A stretch of 64,000 nucleotides of DNA from positions 1 through 64,000 of the forward strand of contig JAPMOS010000034.1 of NCBI GenBank assembly GCA_027972325.1, given 5' to 3'. Positions 22,093-64,000 of the stretch are shown here, one piece after another. The notes below the pieces were generated by a model. That model ran no database searches, was not told the DNA's origin, and was given only the letters and a program-made list of their open reading frames with translations. Source of the DNA: Paratrimastix pyriformis. Taxonomy: Eukaryota; Preaxostyla; Paratrimastigidae. The position numbers were made by a program, and so were the translations under genes. How positions within the stretch are numbered: the stretch's first letter is position 1; the number at the start of each line of letters is the position of its first letter.

Positions 22093-24883
22093 ATGCAGCA
22101 AAAGACCGTCGTCGTGGATGTTGAGGTACGGTTGAAGAGGGGGAGCTTAGCCGATTGTAATTCTATGAGAGTCGAAGTTATTCGCTGGCTCGAGACCCAA
22201 CAGTTCGAGCTTATTCCCCAGAGTGAGTTGGACTTCTCTGGTTGCGGAAACGCGATGATTTTGGCAGAGGTCATGCGGATCACGATCGGAGAAATCGGTC
22301 CGAGCGCTCCTCTGAGCGTCCGATCTCAAACCTCCTGATCTTTGGCAGATACCCCTGCATTTGAAACCCTGCGCCCCTGTACAGCATCTCTTCGTGTTTA
22401 TGTGTACCGATGTGAAGAGGTCTGTGGCCATGGCCTCACTCGACCATCTCCTGCTGTGCGCTCAAGGCCGGCTGTGTCGAGGACACGGAAGGTACCGGGG
22501 AGGACGCCACCCCGTCTTGCGTCCAGTGGGAGCTGCCCAACGTTGACCTGGACGGGCTCTGGGAAAGGTCTCACCTCGAACCACCTGCGGTGCGGCTCCT
22601 TCCCCTGGGTCATCGCCACTCGACTTCATCCACACCTCGGGGGCTGCCCGTCGCGCTGGGTGCAGCCTGATCTACGAGCGGGGTGTCAAACGGCGCCTGC
22701 TGGACTTTGTGGGGACCTCGCTGCTCTTCTCGGACCGGGGCGTTAACCCGATGATCATCGGCTGCAACCGGTCTGCCTTTGGTGTATCCCACCCCAGACT
22801 GGCGATGCCCCTCGGGGTTCACTCCGCCTCGCATCCAAGGGCACTCCACCATTCCGCCCCACACTGCCGAAAGGCAGACCCACTCACCCACCACAACGAC
22901 CTCTCTCCCCACCCCTCTCCCCCTCTCCTCCCCTCACAGGGTGGCGCTCCTGCACGGGCCCCCGGGGACCGGCAAGACCTCGCTCTGTCGGGCCCTGGCA
23001 CACAAGCTCTCCATCAGGCTCAGGCAACGGTCCGCACCCCCCCCCCCCCCCCCCCCCCCTCTGCACAATTCCTCCCCCCTTCTCCTTGCGCACCATCCGA
23101 CACTCCTGAATCATCGGCGATCAGAAGGAACTTTGTTGTCATGGCCCCGTCCCACCCACATTTCGGGTCACATCCCCCCCCCCCCCCATCACCTCCAGCA
23201 CCTCCAGCACCTCCAGCACCCCCGGCGCGGGGCTATCCCCGGGCGTCCTGTTCACCCCATCTTCTCGCACACCCGGCGCGCAGATATCCCCGGGGCGGCC
23301 TGCTCGTGGAGGTGAACGCCCACTCGCTCTTCAGCAAGTGGTTCTCCGAGTCGGGCAAGCTTGTCCTGCGCATGTTTCAGCACATCCAGGAGCTCATCGA
23401 GGCGCGCGACGTGTTCGTGTGCGTCCTCATCGGTCCGCCCCGCCACGCACCGCCTGTGGTTGTTTTTTTCCACCGGCTCCCCAAGTTCGCTCTCAGCTGC
23501 GCCTCATTGGAGAGACACCCTTCCTGTCCTGCTGCGCCGCCCCTGCTGCCCATCCGCCCGTCCTTTTTGGCTGCTGCTGCCGCTTGCCGCGTCTTCCTTG
23601 GGCGCGCCCTCATTTCCCCCCTTCCGCTGCCTCCTCCCCTCCTGCTTTCGCCACACAGACGAGGTCGAGTCGCTCTCCGCGTCCCGCAAGTCGGCCATGT
23701 CGGGCACCGAGCCGTCCGACGCCATCAGGGTCCGCCCCCCACAGCACCCACAGCACCCACAGCACCCACAGCACCCACAGCACCCACAGCACCCACAGCA
23801 CCCACAGCACCCACATCACCAACAGCACCAACAGCCCCCACAGCATCCACAGCACCCCAAGTCCGCTCGCAAACCAGCCACGCACCGCCATCACCCACCA
23901 ACACGCACGCACGCACGCCCATCTCCTGCGGGGGGGCCCAGGTCGTGAACGCGCTGCTGACCCAGATCGATGCCCTGCGCGCGCACCCGAACACCCTCGT
24001 CCTGACCACGTCCAACATCACCGGGGCCATCGGTCCGTCTCCCCTCCCCGCCCCGTCCGTGACATTGGCCATGGGGAAAAACCTGCCTCCCTCACGCTTT
24101 CCCCCACTCCGATGATGGTTCGCTTCACGCCACCGCCCCCACCCGGGTTTTCCCATCTGCAGACCTGGCCTTTGTCGACCGTGCCGACATCAAGCAGTTT
24201 GTGGGGCTGCCCACAGCCGAGGCCCGCTACTCGGTGCTCGCCTCGGCCGTGGCCGAGCTGGCCAGGGTGGGCATCGTCACCATCCCCCCGGCCGATGGCC
24301 CCGCCTCCCAGGTCCGGGCGCCGCCTAAAACGACACAGGGAGCATCGGCGCCCCTGTCTTTCCTCCTCTCAACCGCCTCGTTTTCCTTGTTTTTACGCGG
24401 GCCATCTGTCTCACCGCCACACGTCCGACCACCCCTTTCACTGCAGGGCCTCTTCCTGCCCTTCCACCAGGCGGCCCTGCTGGCGGGGGCTCCGTCCCCG
24501 GGTGTGAGTGACGGGCCCGCCGCCCGGTCGGCCCAGCTGATGGCCATCGCCAGGGCATGTGAGGTCCGGTTCTTCTGCCGAGCGTGTGGCAGAACGCGAG
24601 CGGTGTTTTCCGATGTTGAAATCACCCCTCCCTCCTCTCCCGATTGTTTGGTCATTCCAGGGCTTCAGCGGACGCGTCCTGCGGAAGCTGCCGTTCCTCG
24701 CACATGCAAATTATATTCAGGTCTGATTCGCTGGAGTGGAGTTGAGGGATTTCATCACTTGCTCTGATCTTGATTGGGTCCGCGGGACAGGCCCAAACAG
24801 CGAACGCGGGAGAGTACCTGGCAGCCCTGCAGAGCGCCGTGCTGCACGAGAAGAAGGACCGCGAGCTCCTTGCGGCCAATTAA
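22093..24883 (+). CDS. TRIP13: Pachytene checkpoint AAA+ ATPase TRIP13/PCH2
   Basis: AAA+ hexamer that remodels HORMA-domain proteins such as MAD2 in checkpoint silencing and meiosis. Start ATG 22093 ([20 protein letters not shown]); an in-frame ATG at 21973 is an alternative. The N-terminal domain includes [15 protein letters not shown] and [20 protein letters not shown]. The ATPase core has Walker [21 protein letters not shown], then [17 protein letters not shown], Walker B split by an intron (CVLI | [11 protein letters not shown]), [10 protein letters not shown]-type sequence ([10 protein letters not shown]), [20 protein letters not shown], sensor 1 LTTSNI and [20 protein letters not shown]. 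Sensor 2 is [20 protein letters not shown], and the end is [20 protein letters not shown] with stop 24881-24883. Donors include GTCCGA (22298) and GTCCGC (23433). All catalytic motifs look intact. Confidence 0.93.
23737..23850. repeat. 9-bp CAGCACCCA tandem array in TRIP13 intron
   Basis: About 9 near-perfect units CAGCACCCA followed by CATCACCAA variants. It lies between the exon ending AIR and the exon starting VVNALLTQ. Confidence 0.95.
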
Positions 24884-24912
24884 CCCATTCCCGAGAAGAA
24901 TCGCTCAAGAAA

Positions 24913-25374
24913 ATGATGGCGATGTGCCATTCGGACTGTTCTCGCAGGTGACGGCTGTTGAAAAAAAGACCACGAAAGCAAGCTAATCTGCTCAGCCCAC
25001 CGCTCTTGCGATTCGCAGGGGTTTTCAAAAATCGAAATGTCTGCCCTCTTCCTCCTTCAGTAGTGATGACCCACTGACCGCAGGGACCAAAATACACGAA
25101 TAAACCCCGCTGTTCCACAAGAGGTTGTGGATGCTGTCAACGATGAACAGAAAAAAAAGAAAGACGCCGAGCATGTCATCGCAATTACCCCCGTTGCGCC
25201 TTCGCATTATGCGGTCATCACCTCCACCCCCAAGGGGAAGGATGAAGATTTCTATATCATGCCATCTCCCGGAATGGAATTGGAAACACCAAAGGGACAG
25301 GAAAGCGACGAGGCGAAGGGCATAAGCACAGGCGGAAACCACGCGGCCATGGTCCCTCCCGCGTCGAAGAGCTG
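24913..25374 (+). CDS. Small unrecognised protein
   Basis: The main exon, about 25085-25374, reads NPAVPQEVVDAVNDEQKKKK, then DAEHVIAITPVAPSHYAVIT and DEDFYIMPSPGMELETPKGQ, and ends SKS with TGA. It is hydrophilic, with a Lys cluster and acidic stretches, and has no TM segment or known domain. The upstream ATG at 24913 with GCAG/GTGACG boundaries is a possible first exon, not proved. It follows TRIP13 on the same strand by 30 bp, so it could also be an alternative 3' exon. Confidence 0.4.
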
Positions 25375-25449
25375 AGCGGCAGATCTTGTCGGACTGATTA
25401 CGCACGCAACAAGAAGATGCTGCAAAATCTGCTCACAATTAAGATGGGT

Positions 25450-25560
25450 TGATGGTTGGGAACGGGAGGGGGGGAGGGATGGCGGGAAGAAGGATGGCGG
25501 GAAGAGGGGTGGCGGGAGGTGGGATGGCGGGAGGTGGGATGGCGGGAGGATTAAAGAGCG
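25450..25560. repeat. GGGATGGCGGGA(A/G)G minisatellite
   Basis: Five to six tandem units of about 14-18 bp. Between here and 25753 there are A-rich and C/A-rich segments but no gene that I can see. Confidence 0.85.
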
Positions 25561-25753
25561 GAAGGTCGGCAGAGGACAACGACACAAATCATCACAAAAC
25601 AAAACAAAACAAAAACAAAAAGGACACACAAAAAAGTTCCCGGAGAACGACCGCGGCCTAGAAGGAAGGCCGGAATCGCACGTGAAAAACGAGAGAAAGG
25701 GTCAAAACCAAGAGAAAAGGCGGGGATGGTCACCCCGGAGGGGCGACGCAATC

Positions 25754-26151
25754 TTAGCACCGCCAGGGCCGGCTGAAGTCCCGCTTATCGAGACGATCCT
25801 CAAGCGAATCGGCCAAAGTGTCGGCCAGCTCAAATTGCAGCTGCTGCACCCGGTACATGTTGTTCTCCTGTGTGTGTGCACAAGTACATGGGGTGAGCTG
25901 ATGTCTGACGGACCCGAGGGCATGGGAGACCTGATGATGGAGGACGGCGACGTAGGTGCGCAGCCAGACGACACTGCACGAGAGCAGCTGGCAGGGGACG
26001 ATGTCCTCGTGTCGCAGGCGTCCGGCCATGGTGGCCATCAGGGCGTCCACGTTGGTGGTGCCCCGCTGCCTCTGCGCTCCCCCAAGGGAGGATGGTGGGA
26101 GGCCGGTGATGATGACGATGCTGTTGCTGCTGCTGCTGTTGATGACGATAT

Positions 26152-26186
<35 letters not shown>

Positions 26187-27770
26187 TTGTTGATGATGAT
26201 GGTGGTGGTGGTGGTGGTGATGATGATGATGCTGATGATGATGATGATGCTTGGTGTTGGAGGGGCATGAGCGAACCTGGGCCTCCATGATGGATTGCCA
26301 CTCCTGCTTCTGCCGTTCCAGAACCACGGCCTTCTTCCGGTCGACGTGCACCTTACGTCGGGCCCGTTCCAGGGCCTCGGCATCGGCGCGGGCCACAGAC
26401 AGGTTCTGATGGACACGGGGGGGGGGGGGGGGGTGGAATCGACCCTAAGTTCCAGATGGAGGGTATGACAGACCTGGAGAATGACACCGATGAAGAGGTT
26501 GGTGAAGAGAATGTTGAAAATGAAGATGGCCCCGATGGAGAACCACCGAGATCCCTTTCCCAAGCCGTCCAGGGTGTTCTGGACGATGGTCGTCCACCCG
26601 TCGGCCTGCGGAGAAATGGGAATGGAGCGCAAGAAGCGGTCAAATGCACAGACGGTGATGTAGATGTGCATGGTGATGATGATTTGGCCCAAGTTGCCCC
26701 AGTTGACGGGCTCCCCTTCTTGGAAGAGGTAGAAACCGACGACCCCGTAGACGTACACCATCAGAAACAGGATTGCAATCAGGTTGAGGATGCTCACGAC
26801 GGTTTTCACCAGGGAGCTGAAGATGATTTGGAACTGCCGGAAGTAACTAATCGCCCGGAAGGCACGCAGGGCGCGGAAAGCTGGGGGGTGGGGGTGGGGG
26901 AGCGAAATGGTGAGAGGGTGGATAGTGTCAGGGGAGCTGCAGACTGCGGATGACCCGAAGAAAGGTCACGTTGATCGAGTTCACAAACTCCAAGTAGCCC
27001 AGCACCACAATGATGAAGTCGAAGCGATTATAGTTCGACTTCCAATAGCCCTGCAGATGTGGGGAGAGTGGGGAAAGAGAAGTTGTCTGAATGGCATGAG
27101 GCCAGCAGGCAGACGATGGGGGCGCAATAAAGTTTCAAGAGAAATTCGAAGCTGAAAATCACGAGGGCGCCAATGTCAAACCCAGTAAAAAATGCGGCAT
27201 GATGGGTGCTGATCTCTCGGTCGGTTTGGATCGCAATGGTAATCGTATTCGCGGCGACGACGGAAAGAGTGAAATACGAGAACAATCTGGACTAATGAGG
27301 AACCGGTGTTCAGAACAAAGATCAGACCAACAAAGATCAGAGAGGAACGCAGACGTATGTGAAGTAACAGGCGAACTCGTGGATCTGATTGCGAAAGACA
27401 GTCACCTCTTCCTCATCATCATCAGCGCGCCTGAGGAACATCGAAGCAGTTTCTCCTTCATCTTCCTCCAGGCTTTCGTGGCGCTTTTTCCGGTGTTGTC
27501 GATGGTGGGCCTCACCGCTGGCAGAAATGTAAGATCCTTTACTCGCGAGGGATCCTCCGCTGACGAAACTCTGCTCTGACACGCTCATTTCCGTCCGGGA
27601 ATAACGTGTTGGCCCGGGGGCAACGGTGAGGTTGCCGGAGCACTCACCTCCCGCCACCACCTCACTGTCACCGGATGAATGTGTTTTTGGGGCGGCTTTC
27701 GGAAGGCTGACTTTTTTCGCCTTTATCCGCAAAGCAGCGGAGATTGGGCCTCCCCCATCTGGCGACTAAG
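25754..27770 (-). CDS. CatSper-type six-TM cation channel
   Basis: One-repeat voltage-gated cation channel subunit resembling CatSper pore subunits, which carry Ca2+ in flagella. Order on the minus strand: acidic/His-rich N terminus (SLEEDEGETASMFLRRADDD), then S1 SYFTLSVVAANTITIAIQTD, S2 DIGALVIFSFEFLLKLY, S3 NYNRFDFIIVVLGYLEFVNS, S4 AFRALRAFRAISYFRQFQII (regular Arg spacing), S5 VVSILNLIAILFLMVYVYGV, pore NWGNLGQIIITMHIYIT | ADGWTTIVQ (CatSper-like T-x-D-x-W), S6 FIFNILFTNLFIGVIL, and a C-terminal coiled coil (RKKAVVLERQKQEWQSIMEA) ending LDKRDFSRPWRC. The pore motif is split by a 48-nt intron with donor GTCTGT. The start codon is uncertain; the open frame begins upstream of 27732. TADGW is closest to the CatSper3 type, so partner subunits should exist elsewhere. 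Confidence 0.85.
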
Positions 27771-27779
27771 TTTACTAAG

Positions 27780-28051
27780 TGCCCACATCACCTGTCAATT
27801 TTATCTATGTACAAGTGTGGTGATGTCGAAGCAGGAAGAGAAGTGGCTGCCTCTCGGAATCGCAGGATTGGGTCGTCCCAAGGGGGAAAAACGTGTTGGC
27901 CCGGGGACAATGGGGCAATTGCCGGAGAAGAACGATGAAAGGGGTGAGGGAAGAAAGAAAGAGAGGGAAGAGGAGACGATACAAAAGGAAAAGAAGAGGA
28001 TTCATTTCAAGAAAAGGGACAAAAAGAAAGGATTTTACCCCACTCACCGTT
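27780..28051. other. Spacer between CatSper and LINE remnant
   Basis: A-rich and AG-rich plus strand without a gene. At about 27887 it carries a GTGTTGGCCCGGGG segment matching one inside the CatSper first coding exon at about 27605. Confidence 0.5.
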
Positions 28052-28540
28052 TTAGCCCATCTTGGCGTTGGGGTCGCTCTCCATCTTGTACTGGTCGAGA
28101 GCCACGTTGAAGCATGCCAGGCCCGTGCTCTTGTGGTGGGCGATGGCGGCCTGGGCCCAGGTCTCCTCGAGCGCCGCACCCCAGCGGGCCAGCGTGGCGG
28201 CAATGCGAGCCAGCCAGAAGGAGCGGTTGAAGGTCCGCTCGGCCTTGTGGTGCGCCTCGCCCACCAGGTGGAAGAACTGCTCGGCCTTGGGGCCAAGCTG
28301 AGCGACCACCGTGATGCCGAAGGGCCAGAGGTTGCCCGGGTTCTTCGCGCACCATTCCTTGTACTCGGTCTCCTTCTGTGCCTCGGCCTGGCTCGGCACG
28401 TCCCCTCGGGCGGCGGCGGCGGAGTGGGAGACGGCCAGGGGCTCGGCCACTACCAGGTCGAGGTAGTGCACCCCTCCGGAGACGAAGGTGAAGGAGATGT
28501 CGGGGCGGCGCACCTTCGTCTTGGGGCACGTCCCAAGTCA
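28052..28540 (-). mobile_element. 5'-truncated LINE (non-LTR retrotransposon) remnant
   Basis: The minus-strand frame starts at a truncated edge near 28540 and reads VRRPDISFTFVSGG, then VHYLDLVVAEPLAVSHSAAA and EAQKETEYKEWCAK, then NLWPFGITVVAQLGP and AEQFFHLVGEAHHKAERTFN, with a stop at 28052. The PD...(about 15)...LDLVVAEP...K...Y layout resembles the restriction-enzyme-like endonuclease region found C-terminal to the RT in some LINEs. The RT itself is absent, consistent with 5' truncation on insertion. The frame is still open, suggesting a fairly young copy. An unrelated host protein is possible. Confidence 0.5.
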
Positions 28541-28705
28541 TTTTGACTGAAGCTCAGTGGATATTCCACCCTTCTGCAGGCTATCCTTCCAAGTTAGCTC
28601 CCAAAGCTGTCTTCTCGGTGGGCCACAGTACGTTCCAGAGGCATTGGTTTGTTGGCTGGAGTTCCCTCTTTCAACACTTTTTCCTTTTTTTCCTTTTTCA
28701 CACAG

Positions 28706-52464
<23,759 letters not shown>

Positions 52465-52682
52465 GCTGCTCCCTCCCCGCCCATCTCTCCCCTCATCCCT
52501 CCTTTCAGCCCATCCATCCAGCCATCCACCAGCCCATCCATCCAGCCCATCCAGCCCATCCACGCCTGCCACGCCTCCAGTCCCCCTTCTTCGTGTGTTT
52601 TCTGCCTGCCTGCCTTATTTTGCCAACAACCGCCCGCCCGCCCAGCCCACCCACGCGCTTCGTATTTTGTGAACCGCCATCT

Positions 52683-52713
<31 letters not shown>

Positions 52714-52850
52714 ATCCCTGCACCAACAGCAGCAGCATCGGCAACTCCCAGCAGCCACCAGAACCACCGCTGAGCAAGTAATAGCATCTCCTCCGCCATG
52801 GCTGTGATTCTCCTCTCCGTGTGTATATCATCATGTGTCGTTCATCATCC

Positions 52851-52890
<40 letters not shown>

Positions 52891-53792
52891 GCCTCGGTGC
52901 CCCCCCCCCCCCCCCCCCCACACACACACACGCACACGTACGCGCCCCACCCCACCACCCACGCTCCCGCTCGGGCGATGGGGATGCGGGGCAGGCCGTC
53001 TCTTTCTCCCTGACGGCTCCGTGTTACCCCCCCCCCCCCCCCCCCCACCCCACCCACCACCCACCCACCCACTCCCGGTGCCGACCCCACCCCCTCTCTT
53101 CCTCACTTTTCCCAGCTTTTGCGAATGTCACCCCACCTCCAGTGGCTCTTCCGAAGAATTGTCCCTTCAATCCCCACCAGTCAAATCCCCAAACAGACAG
53201 CCGCTGACAGCCTGAGTGGATTGGGAGTTTCCGCATGATTTTGAAGCCAATAGTGGTTTGGGAAGATCACCCCCCCCCCCCCCCGCATTCTGCCTGGCGC
53301 GTGCGTGTGGAGCAAAGGGACTGATCAATCGATCGGACAGGGGGGGAGGGGGAGGGGGAGGCAGCCCTGCGGACACGAGGGGTGGTCGTCGGAAATCTGG
53401 CGTACCCAGGGTGCTAAGACATACACGGTCATACGAATGTGTGGTTCATCTGATCGGACGGGCCATGGTCATCAGCATCAACATCGGTGCCGGGGGGGGG
53501 GGGCCTCCCAAATGCAGCATCGCAATTTGGGCCCAACCTTCTGACCGCCTTCCTCCTCCGAGCCATAACCACCCCAACAAGTCGCTGGACACGCACACCG
53601 CCCTTTCATCACTCGAGGGGGGCGGGGGGACCTAATTCAATTTTTTAAAATGAACAAACGTTAACTGTTTTCTCCTCCCCTCCCTCCCTCCCCTCCTCCC
53701 CCTCCCCCCGCGAGTTGGGTGCCGGGGGGAAGGAGGCCGCCTCCACCACTGGGGGGGGGTGATGTCGACTGATGCCTCTTACCACCACCCGG
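52465..53792. other. Spacer between convergent DOCK and FF genes
   Basis: Contains C-runs (about 52686-52712, 52900-52918, 53030-53046, 53271-53284), an ATC run (52857-52889), a G-run (about 53492-53504) and short plus-strand open pieces such as MSPHLQWLFRRIVPSIPTSQ (about 53125). No family recognised. It might hold a small plus-strand gene or DOCK 3' untranslated sequence. Confidence 0.4.
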
Positions 53793-62429
<8,637 letters not shown>

Positions 62430-62494
62430 GGTAGGGGCGCGAGTGAGGACAGCCCAAAGAACCTGCGGCGAACAAGCCTTTTGCTTCTTTTCGC
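62430..62494. promoter_or_regulatory. Divergent promoter, FF factor / LSM1
   Basis: Only 65 bp separate the FF-gene ATG (minus, 62429) from the LSM1 ATG (plus, 62495). Both encode RNA-processing proteins. No core motif recognised; inferred from position. Confidence 0.5.
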
Positions 62495-62947
62495 ATGAAT
62501 TTTATCGCTGGGGGGACAGGTGAGTCGATCTTTGGCCTTGCCCTCTGATTTTTTTGATGTTTTCTAGCCGCTCTTTCCGAAAGTTTGGACAAGAAAGTCC
62601 TGGTTGTGTTGCGTGACGGGAAGAAATTGATCGGCTTCCTTAGAACCTTTGATCAATTCGCGAACATCGTTTTGGAGAGCTGTGTTGAGCGCCTCTATCA
62701 CGAGAATACTTATGGCGATGTTCCTTTGGGGCTTCAAATCGTCCGAGGTGATTCGATTGTCATCTTGGGAGAGATCGATCCAACGCTGGAGCCTCCACCA
62801 ACCATGCAGGAGGTCGACGCCTCCTCGATCATGGAATCACAGGAGGAACACCAAAGAGAATCCGACGAGCGCGCCAAGATCCTCAAACAGTTTCTTGCGG
62901 GGCGCGGTCTGGTGCCCGAAGCCACACTGGAAGATCTGGCCACGTGA
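62495..62947 (+). CDS. LSM1: U6-like Sm protein LSM1
   Basis: Subunit of the cytoplasmic LSM1-7 ring that binds deadenylated mRNA 3' ends and promotes decapping. Exon 1 (62495-62519) gives MNFIAGGT. The 48-nt intron 62520-62567 starts GTGAGT and ends TCTAG. Exon 2 reads ALSESLDKKVLVVLRDGKKL, then IGFLRTFDQFANIVLESCVE (Sm1, with the DQFANIVL RNA-binding loop), YGDVPLGLQIVRGDSIVILG (Sm2, with IVRGD), and the LSM1-specific helical tail (ESDERAKILKQFLAGRGL). Stop TGA 62945-62947. Total about 135 aa, the usual size. The conventional donor contrasts with most genes here. Confidence 0.95.
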
Positions 62948-63396
62948 CGAGTGGCTGTCGGAGTGCTTCGACTCACCCGCATTGCCCACTCTCGACTCGC
63001 CTGCTTCTGGGCAAATTGCTTGTTTTTATGAACGCCATCCGGGGCAGCATCGGCGCGAACTCACTGTTGTTTATGCTTCTATGGGACCTTCATTTGTTCT
63101 CTTCCCCCTCTCTTCCTCTTCTCAGAATTTGAGTGTCTTTTGCCTCCCGTCCGGTCGCGGATTGCGGGGGGCGATGCCTCGCGCATTGTCAGAGGGCGGG
63201 TGGGCTTCCACTATAAACCATTATTCCAAAAACAAACAAACAAACAAATAAAACAAAGAGGCGAGCAGTTTGATCGGAGACTATCCGGACGAGAGAACGG
63301 AAGAACTTGTTTCAGTGACGAAACAAGAGCTAGTCAACAGAACACAGGGGTCAGACAAATTGTACCTGAGTGCACGCCGGAAACCACCCTCGCACG
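62948..63396. other. Spacer between LSM1 and BRCT gene
   Basis: Open plus-strand pieces (for example ATG near 63029, MNAIRGSIGANSLLFMLLWD) and a CAAACAAA run (63232-63256) are present. No recognisable gene. Confidence 0.5.
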
Positions 63397-64000
63397 ATGC
63401 TGAGTTCAGGAACGCCGGCCACGGAGGGCCAACCTGCGGAGGTCAAAGGTCCGGAGGAACTGACGGAGGAAAAACGGACCATTGAGGCGGAGTCCGAAAA
63501 ACCCATTTCGACGACGACGGTTCCTTCATCGGAGGGGAAAAAACTGTTCGAAGTTCGTCTGATTACAATCATTCTTTGCTAACGCCACGCTAATGTGAAC
63601 TGCGCACAGGATATGAGGATTTGCCTGACGGGACCTCTCTGGATGGAACGGGACCGCGTGATTGAGCTCATTCGGCAGAATGGCGGCACCGTGACCGACA
63701 CGGTTGACCGCGACACAACCCACTTGATCGCAGAGGCGAGAAGCGAGAAGAAGTGGAAGGCTGCAACAGATCTCAACGTCCCCATCCTCAAGATGGGCTG
63801 GCTGCAGAAGGCTCTCCAAGAAAACCTCACACCACCACTGATGGAGTGGCGCCGCACGGTTTGTAGCACAACACGAATACACTCACTCTCGCACACATTG
63901 TCGGGTCCTCAGCTGCCTGGGTCGCCCGATCTTCGCCAAGAAGCCAGCGAAACCGAGGAGCTCACCGGCCAGCAAAAACGGCCCATGGACGAGCTGATGG
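63397..64000 (+). CDS. BRCT-domain protein, N-terminal part
   Basis: The ATG at 63397 gives a hydrophilic leader (MLSSGTPATEGQPAEVKGPE ... SSEGKKLFE). After an intron (donor GTTCGT, about 63552; acceptor GCACAG before GATATGAGG) comes a BRCT fold: DMRICLTGPLWMERDRVIEL, then IRQNGGTVTDTVDRDTTHLI, then KKWKAATDLNVPILKMGWLQ (the conserved GW-type helix). A second intron (GTTTGT to CTCAG) leads to LPGSPDLRQEASETEELTGQ and the sequence runs off the window. BRCT proteins act in DNA repair and checkpoint signalling through phosphopeptide or DNA binding. A single BRCT at the N terminus does not identify the family. Confidence 0.8.

Noticed and set aside
26100-26250. Poly-His, poly-Gln or poly-Ser tract as part of the CatSper protein
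   Set aside because: It falls between the exon ending IMEAQ and the exon starting near RGTTNVDALMATMA, so it is read as intronic CTG/GAT repeat.
28044-28541. 165-codon Arg/Gly/Pro-rich minus-strand frame starting MTWDVPQDEG
   Set aside because: Overlaps the LINE-like frame, and its composition is typical of a shifted reading of GC-rich coding DNA.

Overview
This is nuclear DNA of a GC-rich, intron-rich unicellular eukaryote. The evidence is multi-exon genes with GT-AG introns, eukaryote-only families (DOCK, DH-PH RhoGEF, FF-domain factor, LSM1, TRIP13/PCH2, NTMT1, F-box/LRR), eukaryotic tRNA genes, and very large amounts of simple-sequence DNA confined to introns and spacers. A CatSper-type channel points to a flagellated organism. 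I cannot fix the lineage from the sequence; a free-living flagellate such as a preaxostylid is one guess, held at low confidence.

Layout. 1-2.1 kb: 3' part of an acid-sphingomyelinase-like phosphoesterase (+). 2.1-7.0 kb: a poorly resolved stretch with a short unknown protein, tRNA-Cys, an F-box fragment and unassigned coding-looking pieces. 7.0-8.2 kb: an ATC-repeat block. 8.2-10.8 kb: an RWD/F-box/LRR protein (-). 11.1-13.2 kb: a second LRR protein (-). 14.2-20.8 kb: a RhoGEF with MIT-like, coiled-coil, SH3, IQ, DH and PH parts (-). 20.9-21.9 kb: NTMT1 (+). 22.1-24.9 kb: TRIP13/PCH2 (+). 24.9-25.4 kb: small unknown gene (+). 25.75-27.8 kb: CatSper-like channel (-). 28.05-28.5 kb: LINE remnant (-). 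28.7-52.5 kb: one DOCK-family GEF of about 24 kb (+), most of it intronic repeats. 53.8-62.4 kb: FF-domain splicing/transcription factor (-). 62.5-62.9 kb: LSM1 (+). 63.4 kb to the end: start of a BRCT protein (+).

The DOCK protein and the RhoGEF are both predicted Rho/Rac activators. The FF factor and LSM1 belong to RNA processing and decay. No operon-like coupling is evident. The divergent pairs RhoGEF/NTMT1 (113 bp apart) and FF factor/LSM1 (65 bp apart) probably share promoters.

The most interesting signals are general ones. (1) Most introns I could phase begin G|GTCYGY rather than GTRAGY. (2) Introns repeatedly carry decayed copies of the neighbouring exon end together with its splice site. 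(3) tRNA genes sit inside introns in the sense orientation. One of them, tRNA-Val(AAC) in DOCK, is split by a near-intact 3.2 kb long-inverted-repeat transposon flanked by a 3-bp CAT duplication. (4) Long C-runs lie on the sense strand of the host gene. Several real reading frames need small compensating indels in homopolymers, so part of the apparent frame breakage is probably assembly error.
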